A stretch of DNA of 64,000 nt from assembly GCA_044225825.1 (NCBI GenBank), contig JBGAIB010000004.1, forward strand, positions 496,001-560,000, read 5' to 3'. Origin of the DNA: Bog-950 sp044225825. GTDB lineage: Bacteria; Bacteroidota; Bacteroidia; Chitinophagales; LD1. This document shows, piece after piece, positions 33,958 to 42,163 of this stretch. Positions within the stretch are counted from its first letter, which is position 1; every line of letters begins with the position of its first letter. Below the pieces are notes generated by a model. That model was not told the origin of the DNA. It saw only the letters and a program-made list of their open reading frames with translations, and did no database searches. The position numbers and the translations under genes were made by a program.

Positions 33958-34875
33958 ATGACTAAAACTGTGATCATTCTGCTGCTTACCATTGTGGTGC
34001 TGCCCATTGTAGCCTTTCAATTTGATGCCCCTTTAACCACCGAACAACTGCAGATGCTTAAAACCTCGGCAACTATTATGCTGGGCGTGGCCTTAGCTTG
34101 TTTTGTGGTAGCCGAGCTGACTAAAAACTGCAGCCAAACCGATAAACTATGGAGCCTTGTTCCCATGGTATACGGCTGGTATTTTGCCTATGCCGGTTTA
34201 TGGCAGCCCCGGCTTGTGCTTATGGCTGTTTTAATAACCGTTTGGGGCGTTCGTTTAACTTACAACTTCAGCCGCCGCGGAGCCTACCGTTTAAAGTTTT
34301 GGGAAGGCGAAGAAGACTATCGTTGGGAGGTGCTCCGCAAAAAGCCGGAGTTCCAGGGACGGTTAAAGTGGATGTTGTTCAACCTGTTCTTTATCTCCCT
34401 CTATCAGCACCTGCTCATCCTGTTGTTTACCCTGCCTGCTATTGTAGCCTGGCAAGGGAAAGATAAACCGCTTTATTGGGCCGATTACCTATTGGCCGCC
34501 TTCTTCGTCGGTTTAGTGTTTATTGAATGGCTGGCCGATCAGCAACAATGGAACTTCCAGACCGAAAAATACCGCAAGAAGAACACGGGCGAAAAACTGA
34601 ATGCCGAAGAAGAACGAGGCTTTTTGAGCAGTGGTTTATGGAGCAAGGTTCGGCACCCTAACTATGCTGCCGAACAGGTCATATGGATTGTGTTCTACTT
34701 CTTTAGCGTGGCAGCTACCGGCCGCTGGATTAACTGGAGCCTGGCCGGTTGTATGCTATTGCTTATTCTGTTCCAGGGCAGCAGTAATTTTAGCGAGGAA
34801 ATCTCCGCCTCAAAATACCCTGCTTATAAAGACTACCAAAAGCGCGTAGGCCGGTTTTTACCCAAGTTGTTTTAA
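33958..34875 (+). CDS. DUF1295 (steroid 5-alpha-reductase-like) membrane protein
   Basis: 305 residues from ATG (MTKTVIILLLTIVVLP). An open frame extends upstream but reads polar, Cys-rich sequence overlapping the divergent gene. Seven or so hydrophobic helices are seen, with the family marks WSLVPMVYGWYFAY, WGVRLTYNFSRRGAYR, EDYRWEVLR, and near the C-terminus LWSKVRHPNYAAEQVIW and YPAYKDYQKRVGRFLP. DUF1295 proteins resemble ICMT and steroid reductases, with cofactor bound at the C-terminal Lys-x-Arg-His-Pro-Asn-Tyr block. The substrate is unknown. It converges with the rhomboid gene, five bases between stops. Confidence 0.9.
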   Translation: MTKTVIILLLTIVVLPIVAFQFDAPLTTEQLQMLKTSATIMLGVALACFVVAELTKNCSQTDKLWSLVPMVYGWYFAYAGLWQPRLVLMAVLITVWGVRLTYNFSRRGAYRLKFWEGEEDYRWEVLRKKPEFQGRLKWMLFNLFFISLYQHLLILLFTLPAIVAWQGKDKPLYWADYLLAAFFVGLVFIEWLADQQQWNFQTEKYRKKNTGEKLNAEEERGFLSSGLWSKVRHPNYAAEQVIWIVFYFFSVAATGRWINWSLAGCMLLLILFQGSSNFSEEISASKYPAYKDYQKRVGRFLPKLF

Positions 34876-34880
34876 TGCGG

Positions 34881-35510
34881 TTATTTATCCGATAGTTCAT
34901 CGAAAAAGTGCCGGTGCTCCTCCACCTTTTCTAATTCGAAGGGGTGCGGTTCGGGGACATCTACCTCGCGCACCAGCCAGGCAAAGAAGATGCCGCTGAG
35001 AGCGCCAAACAAATGCGACTGCCACGATATGCCGTTTACCGGTACAAAACCGGTAACCATACCGCCGTAAGCCATAGTTACCAGCATTGCAATTGCGGCA
35101 CTCAGCTTATCGCGCCTGAAAACACCGCTGGCAATTAAAAAAGCCGCGATGCCATAGATGATACCGCTAATGCCTATATGCACCGTTTCGGGTGGTGCCA
35201 ATAACCAAACCAGCATACCACTTAACAGGTGTATAAACACCAGGCCTGCCAGCGCTACGCGCGGATAGGCATTCAGCATAACAGTCATTAACACCAGTAA
35301 AGGCAGGGTATTGGAGATAATGTGCTGTTCGCTACCGTGGATAAAAGGCGAGAATATGACCCCTTTTAAACCCTCCAGATGTCGTGGCCAGTTGCCATAG
35401 CTGCTGGTATCCAACAGACCGGCTTCCTGCAACAGAAACACAATCCATAATACGGCAGTTAGCCCTATCACTATCAATACACTCTTCCAAAAGTCGAATC
35501 GGTTATTCAT
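34881..35510 (-). CDS. Rhomboid-family intramembrane serine protease
   Basis: 209 residues, six hydrophobic helices. The catalytic dyad is visible: Ser115 in HIGISGIIYG (G-x-S-G on helix 4) and His166 in ISWQSHLFGALSG (helix 6). The N-terminal region has SPFIHGSEQHIISNTLPLL, the loop-and-helix 2 His-x-x-x-Asn motif of the family. The C-terminal tail is charged (FELEKVEEHRHFFDEL) and cytoplasmic by the positive-inside pattern. Its target is unknown. Confidence 0.92.
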   Translation of the reverse strand: MNNRFDFWKSVLIVIGLTAVLWIVFLLQEAGLLDTSSYGNWPRHLEGLKGVIFSPFIHGSEQHIISNTLPLLVLMTVMLNAYPRVALAGLVFIHLLSGMLVWLLAPPETVHIGISGIIYGIAAFLIASGVFRRDKLSAAIAMLVTMAYGGMVTGFVPVNGISWQSHLFGALSGIFFAWLVREVDVPEPHPFELEKVEEHRHFFDELSDK

Positions 35511-35625
35511 ACCTGCACGGGCTTACTTATACATACGTAAAGCAGCCGATAATAGTGTAAACGTGTTGCTGTTTTTGTAAACTCTCAACAATTTACGGAG
35601 TTGGTTACCGCACGAACAGACGGTA

Positions 35626-36552
35626 CTAATACCAGTACGGCAGCACGCGGGTTTTATTTACCACGCCTTTGGTATAGGTAATCTTCATGCCATAGGCACA
35701 ACCGCTGTTTATCAGGTTACCATCCTGATCGACCCCAAAGAGGATAGCGGCTGTTCGGTTGCTTACATGGTGAACATATTCGCCGGCTACCGGTTTGTAG
35801 AATCCGCAAGTGCTGTTAGCCACAATTGCCGTATAGATGCCATTTGTAAACTCAATACCTGCGCGGTTAGTTCCCCAGGCATCAACATAAGTTACGTTAT
35901 TAAGCGCCGTATCAGCCTGTATAGTAATAGCACGCACGCCGTTCTGATTTGTGAAAATGCGGGTGCGGCGAACATTCCAGAGGCGTTCTGTACCGTCATC
36001 AAACTTCACGCTAAAGCTATCGGCTACATGCTTATGCGAAACCGAACCGTTTTCCAGCCCATCTAACAAGCGCCATGCAAGCCCGCCATTTACGTTTGTT
36101 ATTTTATGCTTGCCGTTAATGACATAATAAGTGCCCGTAGCTGTGTTGGTTACCTTTACATTGGCAAAGTCCAGCACCAGTAATGCGCCGGCATCTTTCC
36201 AGCGGGTACCGCTGCTGTAGTTTTGCAGGGTAGCGGTAATAGAGCCGGTACGGCTTACCATACCGCAAGCAGTGCCATCGAAGTTGATGGAAACAATACC
36301 GCTGCTTATCTGCGTAGTATCTAAAGTAGCTCCACAGATCGTAGCTGCACCTTCGGTTTTGCCTGATAAGGTTTGGAGTCCGCCAACGGCATTAGCGGCA
36401 TCATCTACCGCGCCATTCAGAGCGACAGAAACACCGCCCATATCTTCCGCGCTTTGGTTGTCGTCGTTATCCGTTGTTTTATGGCACGATGCCAGCGACA
36501 TCATTACCAATGCAAACAGCAATACCGGATACAAGGAACATACTTTCTTCAT
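35626..36552 (-). CDS. Lipoprotein, unknown function
   Basis: 308 residues with a lipoprotein signal (MKKVCSLYPVLLFALVMMSLASC, Cys23) and an acidic linker (TTDNDDNQSAEDMGG). The remainder is beta-rich: GIVSINFDGTACGMVSRTGSITATL, then HKITNVNGGLAWRLL, VSHKHVADSFSVKFDDG, and a C-terminal GCAYGMKITYTKGVVNKT. It resembles the uncharacterised Bacteroidota lipoproteins in which a fixed pattern of G-(T/S)-x-x-(G/R)-x-I-T-V marks a beta-helix-like or lipocalin-like domain, but I do not recognise a named family. It stands alone, with no promoter match found. Confidence 0.72.
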   Translation of the reverse strand: MKKVCSLYPVLLFALVMMSLASCHKTTDNDDNQSAEDMGGVSVALNGAVDDAANAVGGLQTLSGKTEGAATICGATLDTTQISSGIVSINFDGTACGMVSRTGSITATLQNYSSGTRWKDAGALLVLDFANVKVTNTATGTYYVINGKHKITNVNGGLAWRLLDGLENGSVSHKHVADSFSVKFDDGTERLWNVRRTRIFTNQNGVRAITIQADTALNNVTYVDAWGTNRAGIEFTNGIYTAIVANSTCGFYKPVAGEYVHHVSNRTAAILFGVDQDGNLINSGCAYGMKITYTKGVVNKTRVLPYWY

Positions 36553-36857
36553 ATTCTTCTTTTACGTAGGCAATGTTCGCCAATTATTTCAAACAATACC
36601 TATTCATCTTGCTAAAATAGGTGAAGATTATTTCAGTAACACCAAGGCACGAAGTATCAAAGCTTATAAAGAAGGTACCTATCGTTAAGTCCAGGTGAAC
36701 TACTTTATGGAAACCTCTCCTCATGTTGCCTGCGTATGCAAGTTTCTAATACGTGTAAAAGCACTTGCTTTTTGTTTATAAACTCCTACCGCGGTAAACG
36801 CAAATTCCCTTCTTTTATTTAGCAGCTTCCATAAATTAGCCTGATAAATTTTTCCCG
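36553..36857. other. 305-base intergenic region before the penicillin acylase gene
   Basis: No gene is seen. A short ACACCAAGGCACGAAGTATC stretch near 36640 resembles the ACGAAG-type repeats at 39.8 kb and 12.4 kb. Close to the acylase start, TAAATTAG (one mismatch to TAnnTTTG) is the best promoter box. Confidence 0.5.
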
Positions 36858-39344
36858 GTGAAATACCTCAAACTCCTCCTCTCCCTCGCGGTTACGCTGG
36901 CTTTAACCTACGCCCTTAACAACCGCCTGGGCACCATTCCTCCGTTGGCTAAATTCATGAACCCCTTTGGGGGCTTTTGGCAAAACGCAGCCGATGAACG
37001 CAGCTTTAAGGACGAAACCTTTAACCTGAGCGGATTAAAAGATGAGGTAAAAGTTTGTTACGACGAGCGCATGGTGCCGCATGTGTTTGCAAAGAACAAC
37101 GAAGACCTCTACTTTATGCAGGGGTATATCACAGCTCGTCACCGCCTGTTTCAAATGGAACTGAGCACTTACGCCGCAGCCGGACGGGTTTGCGAAATTG
37201 TAGGCGAACAAGGGCTTGAAGCCAACGACAAACCTATGCGCCGCATCGGCATGGGTTATGGCGCTGAAAAAGCCCAGGAGTTTATTGCCCAGGACCCAGA
37301 AAGCAAAAAGCTGATTGATGCTTATTGCGCCGGTGTTAATGCCTATATCAAATCGCTGAAACCTTCGCAATACCCTGTAGAGTATAAACTGCTTGACTTT
37401 AAACCCGAAGAATGGAAGCCTGTAAAAGTAGGGCTACTGCTTAAATACATGGCTAACATGCTTTCGGTGTTTGAATACGATATTGAGAACGCCAACTTTG
37501 TAGCCCAATACGGCAAGGATGAATTCCAACAACTGTACCCTGATTTTATTGCCGACGAAGACCCTATCATTCCGAAAGGCACGGCGTTTAACCGATCCGG
37601 GGTTGCCGACCTCAGCGGTAAGCTGTTAGGTGAAGCCAATAATGCCCCTAAGGAATTATACAGCACCATTTTGCAAAAGCCGGATGAAATAACCGGCAGT
37701 AACAACTGGGCTGTTAGCGGCAGCAAAACCAAAAGCGGCAAGCCCATTTTGTGTAATGACCCGCACTTGCGTTTAACGCTGCCTTCCATTTGGTACGAAA
37801 TGCAGTTGGTATCGCCCAGTATGAATGTGTATGGTGCTACCCTGCCCGGTTCGCCCTGCGTTATCATCGGATTTAACGACTCCATTGCCTGGGGTGTAAC
37901 CAACGGCGGCCGCGATGCCCGAGACTGGTATCGTATTAAGTTTAAAGACGATAACCGCGATGAATACGAAGTAAACGGCCAATGGAAGAAAAGCACCAAG
38001 CGCATAGAGGAATACAACGTACGCGGCAAAGGTATTGTGCGCGATACAGTAGTATATACCGAATACGGCCCGGTGGTGTTTGATAAGAACTTTGGTACCG
38101 CCGACAGCAAGAAAAACCTTGCTATGAGCTGGGTGGCCCACCTGCCGAGCAACGAGTTCAAAACCTTTTACCTGATGAACCAGGGTAAAAACTACGACGA
38201 TTACCTGAATGCCTTAACCAATTACACCTGCCCCGCGCAGAACTTTGTGTTTGCCTCGCGCAGCGGCGATATTGCCATTAAGGAACAGGGCCGTTTCCCT
38301 ATCCGCAACAAGGCTACCGAGCAAGGCAAATACCTGAGCGACGGAAGCACCGGTGCAGATGCCTGGACCGAGTTTATCCCCTATACCGACAACCCCACCA
38401 TTAAAAACCCTGAACGCGGGTTTGTAAGCTCCGCTAACCAACACCCTACCGATAGTACTTACCCTTATTACTACCCCGGTGTAGGTGTTTACGAAAACTA
38501 CCGCAACCGCCGCATTAACCAACTGCTTAGCGAGAACAGCGGAATTGATGCCGAGTTTATGAAGAAGATGCAGGGCGATAACTTTAACCTGCATGCCAAA
38601 GAGGCGGCACCTGTGTTACTGGCCCTACTGGACCGTAGCAAGTTAAGCGCCGAGGATAAAAAGAAAGTGGCCTCGCTTGAAAAGTGGGACTACTTCAACA
38701 ATGCAAACCAGGTGGCACCGGTGTATTTCGAGATTTGGTGGAACGAGTTGCGCAAGTTGTTGTGGGATGAAATGCTGAAGCCCGAAGTGCCAATGAAGCA
38801 ACCCAACTTTTACGTAACCGTACAATTTTTAAAGAACGACAGCACCTCTCACTTCTACGAGAACGACTCGTTGCCCGGCACCCAAACCCGCAGCGATATT
38901 GTGCTGCTGGCCTTTAACCGCATTGAGCAAACCCTGCAGAGCAAGCACTTTACCGAAGTAAGCGAACCCTATGGTGCCGATGAAACCACCGCTAAGGATG
39001 ATCTTAATCCGCACGACTGGGGCAGCTACAAGGATACCCGCATAGGACATATGATACCTAAGCTGGATGCCTTTAGCAGTATGCATGTTTACAACGGCGG
39101 CAACCTGGGCATCATTAACGCTACCAATACAACCAACGGCCCTTCGTGGCGGATGATTGTAGACTTTGGCGATATGAAAGGCTACGTGGTTTACCCCGGT
39201 GGCGAATCGGGTAACCCCGGCAGCAAATTCTATGATAACATGGTAGGCACCTGGGCCAAGGGCGACTACTTTACTGCCAACTATCTTCAAAAACCGGAAG
39301 ACCTGGGCAGCAAGAAACTTTTTGAATCGAACTACAAACCTTAA
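36858..39344 (+). CDS. Penicillin acylase-family (Ntn) amidohydrolase
   Basis: 828 residues starting with GTG and a signal peptide (LLLSLAVTLALTYA). The N-terminal A-chain has VCYDERMVPHVFAKN and FMQGYITARHRLFQMELST. The autocatalytic cut precedes Ser281 in ITGSNNWAVSG, which then becomes the nucleophile of the B-chain; the following KTKSGKPILCNDPHL is a standard family block. The Asn in the oxyanion hole lies further on. The family hydrolyses amide bonds of penicillins, acyl-homoserine lactones or other N-acyl compounds; the natural substrate is not given by the sequence. The protein is probably periplasmic. A membrane-protein gene follows after 11 bases. Confidence 0.94.
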   Translation: MKYLKLLLSLAVTLALTYALNNRLGTIPPLAKFMNPFGGFWQNAADERSFKDETFNLSGLKDEVKVCYDERMVPHVFAKNNEDLYFMQGYITARHRLFQMELSTYAAAGRVCEIVGEQGLEANDKPMRRIGMGYGAEKAQEFIAQDPESKKLIDAYCAGVNAYIKSLKPSQYPVEYKLLDFKPEEWKPVKVGLLLKYMANMLSVFEYDIENANFVAQYGKDEFQQLYPDFIADEDPIIPKGTAFNRSGVADLSGKLLGEANNAPKELYSTILQKPDEITGSNNWAVSGSKTKSGKPILCNDPHLRLTLPSIWYEMQLVSPSMNVYGATLPGSPCVIIGFNDSIAWGVTNGGRDARDWYRIKFKDDNRDEYEVNGQWKKSTKRIEEYNVRGKGIVRDTVVYTEYGPVVFDKNFGTADSKKNLAMSWVAHLPSNEFKTFYLMNQGKNYDDYLNALTNYTCPAQNFVFASRSGDIAIKEQGRFPIRNKATEQGKYLSDGSTGADAWTEFIPYTDNPTIKNPERGFVSSANQHPTDSTYPYYYPGVGVYENYRNRRINQLLSENSGIDAEFMKKMQGDNFNLHAKEAAPVLLALLDRSKLSAEDKKKVASLEKWDYFNNANQVAPVYFEIWWNELRKLLWDEMLKPEVPMKQPNFYVTVQFLKNDSTSHFYENDSLPGTQTRSDIVLLAFNRIEQTLQSKHFTEVSEPYGADETTAKDDLNPHDWGSYKDTRIGHMIPKLDAFSSMHVYNGGNLGIINATNTTNGPSWRMIVDFGDMKGYVVYPGGESGNPGSKFYDNMVGTWAKGDYFTANYLQKPEDLGSKKLFESNYKP

Positions 39345-39355
39345 TCTATACAGGC

Positions 39356-39712
39356 ATGAAAAACTTTGTTTTAACCCTTGTTGTAATTGCAGCCGTTTCG
39401 TTTGGCCTGCAACTGTTTTTACCCTGGTGGATTATTGCGGTGGTAGCTTTTATTGCCGGCGTGCTGTTTAAGCAGGGCGGCTTCAGCGCCTTCTTCGCAG
39501 GTTTCCTGGCAATATTTTTATTGTGGGCTGGCTATGCCTTTGTTTTATCCAGTGCCAATAATCATTTGCTGGCAGGCAAAATTGCCGAGTTGCTAAAACC
39601 ACTTACCGGCGGCAAAACTTCGGTGTTATTTATACTTACCGGCGCGCTTGGTGGCCTGGTAAGCGGCTTTGCCTGTTTGACAGGTAATGCGGTTAAAGGG
39701 CTAAAAGTTTAA
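39356..39712 (+). CDS. Small membrane protein downstream of penicillin acylase
   Basis: 118 residues with three hydrophobic helices (about 3-25, 28-60 and 85-112) and glycine-rich turns (LLKPLTGGKTSVLF, ALGGLVSGFACL). Glycine and alanine are frequent in the helices, which is common in small Bacteroidota proteins of the TMEM-like type. No function is recognised. The 11-base gap suggests translation from the same message as the acylase, but a functional link is unproven. A long repeat-rich intergenic region starts right after its stop. Confidence 0.7.
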   Translation: MKNFVLTLVVIAAVSFGLQLFLPWWIIAVVAFIAGVLFKQGGFSAFFAGFLAIFLLWAGYAFVLSSANNHLLAGKIAELLKPLTGGKTSVLFILTGALGGLVSGFACLTGNAVKGLKV

Positions 39713-39757
39713 AGTTTCAAGTTAAACTTTAAACCCTTTACACTACAAACTTTTTTT

Positions 39758-39841
39758 ACACTAAGACGCGAAGTAACTAAGGTGCGCAAAGCTGAATTGA
39801 ATACAGATTTTTGCCACTAAGTCACAAAGCAACAAAGGTTC
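39758..39841. repeat. Two copies of the CACTAAG-ACGCGAAG short repeat
   Basis: ACACTAAGACGCGAAGTAAC... at 39758-39791 and CACTAAGTCACAAAGCAAC... at 39815-39841, both ending in AAAG or AAGG. They continue inside the long tandem repeat at 39909 and 40134, so the window holds four good copies here. Confidence 0.65.
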
Positions 39842-39873
39842 AAGGAAGCAGGAGGCGGCAGATCAGCAGAGGT

Positions 39874-40306
39874 CAACTTTACAGTCCTTTACACTACAAG
39901 CTTTTCTTACACTAAGACGCGAAGCAACGAAGGTGCGCAAAGGAGGAGGAATAAGTAAACCTGGACCGGTCAACTTTACAGTCCTTTACACTTTTTGAAA
40001 ACAGAGAGCAGAAATCAGAACTCAGGAGGCAGACAATATGCTGCTTAGCACTGGTGTAACTTTACACTGCTTTACAGTTTTCTACTTATTTCCTATCTAA
40101 ACTTTACACTCCTTTACACTACAAACTTTCTTTACACTAAGGCGCGAAGGAACGAAGGTTCGTTAAGGAGGAGGCATAAGTAAACCTGGACCGTCAACTT
40201 TACACTTCTTTACACTTTTTGAAAACAGAGAGCAGAAATTAGAACCCAGAAAGCAGACAATATGCTGCTTAGCACTGGTGTAACTTTACACTGCTTTACA
40301 GTTTTT
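39874..40306. repeat. Two tandem copies of a ~208-bp repeat, period ~225 bp
   Basis: Copy 1 (39874-40082) and copy 2 (40099-40306) align end to end. Each begins AACTTTACA(G/C)TCCTTTACACTAC, contains a CACTAAG-x-CGCGAAG block, AAACCTGGACCG, a second ACTTTACA...CTTTACACTTTTTGAAAAC, then GACAATATGCTGCTTAGCAC and a third ACTTTACACTGCTTTACAGTTTT. They differ at scattered bases, so the duplication is not very recent. The inner ACTTTACA...CTTTACA motif occurs eight times in the region. Confidence 0.85.
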
Positions 40307-40458
40307 TCGTTTATCCACCTGGAATTTTACAGTCCTTTACACTTTTTGAAAGCTGAAAACAGGAAACGGAACGTATTAGCCGCGTTTCCATTTGTGCACA
40401 TTTGTGCAGTTGATTTTGACGTGCACAAATTGTAGAAATTTTAAAGTGTTTCAGGACA

Positions 40459-40543
40459 GGTAAGGTGGTTACTTGTTCGGGAAGTAGGTCTAACTCCTCC
40501 GAATAGGCAGAGCTGTGTTATATCCACCCAGCTCTTACTTACC
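40459..40543 (-). ncRNA. Candidate structured RNA (three-helix fold)
   Basis: Read on the minus strand, GGTAAG at the 5' end pairs with CTTACC at the 3' end. Inside are two hairpins: GAGCTG...CAGCTC (6 bp) and TTCGG-A-GGAG...CTTC-CCGAA (5 + 4 bp with one bulge and a G-U pair allowed only on this strand). An exact TAnnTTTG box lies upstream on the same strand. A 36-codon reading frame overlaps but lacks protein-like features. No named RNA family is recognised. Confidence 0.3.
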
Positions 40544-40587
40544 AGTGCCATTGGTATTAATGGGCGTGTCAATGAACTTTTGTTTTG

Positions 40588-40595
40588 CAAAGATA
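40588..40595 (-). promoter_or_regulatory. -7 promoter box facing the candidate RNA
   Basis: TATCTTTG on the minus strand, an exact TAnnTTTG match about 45 bases before the 5' end of the three-helix element. No good -33 element. Confidence 0.35.
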
Positions 40596-40855
40596 GTATA
40601 AAAGATATTTTGTTTCTTATTTAATTTCTTTTTTAACAATAAAAATAGTCTATAGCTCCATTGTTTTGCAAGTATGATGACTGGCAACCTGACCGGGTGA
40701 ATGAAAAGAACCAAATAGAACTACAAAGCAGCGTCCCGAGGTATCGGTAGCTGCGGATGACATCCCTGTTTAATTTTGATGGAATATCGCTCGTAATGAC
40801 GGGCTGTTTTATTTTTTAGCGCTTCAGTGTCAATTGCTGTGCCGGGTGAGTAGAT

Positions 40856-41488
40856 TTATAAACTGCTAAAATCCTGGGTGGCTTTGCAATACCAGTTGCC
40901 ATCGTGCTTGCTATGTTCAAATATGACCGCACAGCCTAAGCTGTTGTAGGCTTTGGAAAGCATGTTTTTACGGTGGGCGGGTGAATCGTACAGGTCTTTT
41001 ACAATGGCCTCGGCCAGTTGCAGGTAGGTGGTGCTTCCCTCCTCCTGCAGGTAGGTATAGTCTATGTTTTCAGCGCTGGCTGGCGGTTCCAAGCCAAATA
41101 GTTTGAAACGCTTTTCAGGCGAGTAATACTTGCGGGTTTTGCTGTTGAAGTGGTCGAAGAAGTTTTTCTCTACCATCTGGTGAGTATGCAATACGGCTGC
41201 ATCACGCAAGGCAGGGCTGAAATTCAGTTCGCTTACACCTTTGGCTGCGCGTTGCTTATTGGTGGCATAAAACATGGCAGCGTTCAGCAAGTGCATATCG
41301 TAATCCTCCGGATCCACTATTTTGTTCAGATCGCTTAGGTTATAAAAAGCACTGCGGTCCTTTTCGGCATACACCTTTTGTTTGTAATAACTATCGCTGG
41401 TATACAGCCCAATTTTCTGCAGGTAGTCGTCGCCCCCGTCTAACAGCGGTTTAACCAACAGTAACATCAACAGCATCGTCCATTTCAT
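40856..41488 (-). CDS. CAP/SCP-domain (PR-1-like) secreted protein
   Basis: 210 residues from the ATG at MKWTMLLMLLLVKPLL, which gives a plausible signal sequence; an open extension upstream overlaps the divergent gene. The CAP domain spans about 75-205, with LLNAAMFYATNKQRAAKGV, then HTHQMVEKNFFDHFNSKTRKYYSPEKRF, SAENIDYTYL and the C-terminal LYDSPAHRKNMLSKAYNSLGCAV. The His and Glu residues of the CAP cavity are present. Bacterial SCP proteins are exported and of mostly unknown activity. It is divergent from the DUF899 gene across 42 bases. Confidence 0.88.
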   Translation of the reverse strand: MKWTMLLMLLLVKPLLDGGDDYLQKIGLYTSDSYYKQKVYAEKDRSAFYNLSDLNKIVDPEDYDMHLLNAAMFYATNKQRAAKGVSELNFSPALRDAAVLHTHQMVEKNFFDHFNSKTRKYYSPEKRFKLFGLEPPASAENIDYTYLQEEGSTTYLQLAEAIVKDLYDSPAHRKNMLSKAYNSLGCAVIFEHSKHDGNWYCKATQDFSSL

Positions 41489-41530
41489 ACTTAACTCCTT
41501 AAACGCTAATTTCAACAAAAATAATACACC

Positions 41531-42121
41531 ATGAACGAGGGACTCTATACACAGATTGAGGAACTGCAAAAGGAAATGGAAGAAAAGCGCAAACAGTTAC
41601 AAGCCTTGCGCAATGAACTGGAACCTGAACCCATCAGCGATTACGCCCTTAAAGACAGGGAGGGACGCACCGTGCTGTTATCCTCGCTTTTTGATGAAAA
41701 GAACGAACTGCTGGTAATACATAATATGGGCAAGCGCTGCAGTTACTGCACGCTATGGGCTGATGGATTTAACGGTTTTTCGCTACCACTGGCGGACCGG
41801 ATGCCCTTTGTGGTTATCTCGCCCGATGCGCCGGAGGTGCAGCAAGCATTTGCCGCAAGCCGTGGCTGGAAGTTCAATATGGCCTCGGCAGCAGGCAGCA
41901 CGTTTATTAAGGACCTTGGCTTTGAACCCGAACCGGGCAAGTATTATCCGGGTGCCTCGGCCCTGGTAAAAAAGGACGGGCAGATTTACCGCAGCGGCAA
42001 GGACTATTTTGGACCCGGTGATGCGTATTGCTCTGTATGGCATTTGTTTGATCTTTTCCCGAATGGTGCCAATGGCTGGCATCCGAAAATTAATTATGCC
42101 GGCAGCCAATCCGCGCAATAA
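41531..42121 (+). CDS. DUF899 family thioredoxin-like protein
   Basis: 196 residues. An N-terminal coiled coil (residues 5-35, IEELQKEMEEKRKQLQALRN) precedes a thioredoxin-like fold with LLSSLFDEKNELLVIHNMG, KRCSYCTLWADGFNG (CSYC in place of CxxC of thioredoxins) and DYFGPGDAYCSVWHLFDLFP. DUF899 proteins are cytoplasmic, common in bacteria and lack a proven substrate; a peroxiredoxin-like or disulfide role is proposed by fold. It is upstream of an Omp85-like gene by 42 bases. Confidence 0.9.
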   Translation: MNEGLYTQIEELQKEMEEKRKQLQALRNELEPEPISDYALKDREGRTVLLSSLFDEKNELLVIHNMGKRCSYCTLWADGFNGFSLPLADRMPFVVISPDAPEVQQAFAASRGWKFNMASAAGSTFIKDLGFEPEPGKYYPGASALVKKDGQIYRSGKDYFGPGDAYCSVWHLFDLFPNGANGWHPKINYAGSQSAQ

Positions 42122-42163
42122 ACAAATCGTATATTCAGGGTACACTTTTTTCTATTCCTGTTT

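Larger units (their letters stand above)
39713..40855. other. 1.14-kb non-coding, repeat-rich region
   Basis: No convincing gene in either strand. From left to right: a partial repeat unit (39724-39841), two long tandem copies (39874-40306), a short partial copy (40320-40350), an inverted repeat ATTTGTGCAC / GTGCACAAAT (40390-40430), a possible structured RNA (40459-40543) with a promoter box behind it, and about 250 bases of plain AT-rich sequence. Confidence 0.7.

Noticed and set aside
39713..40400. CRISPR-like array
   Set aside because: Repeats are long (208 bp) and not separated by unique spacers of constant length; no cas genes are near.
40433..40543. 36-codon reading frame on the minus strand over the candidate RNA
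   Set aside because: Composition shows no signal peptide, domain or conserved pattern, and the helices explain the sequence better.
40700..40850. Stretch with GCGTCCCGAGGTATCG and CGTAATGACGG as a REP-type element
   Set aside because: Only a single loose copy in the window, with no clear inverted arms; cannot be supported.
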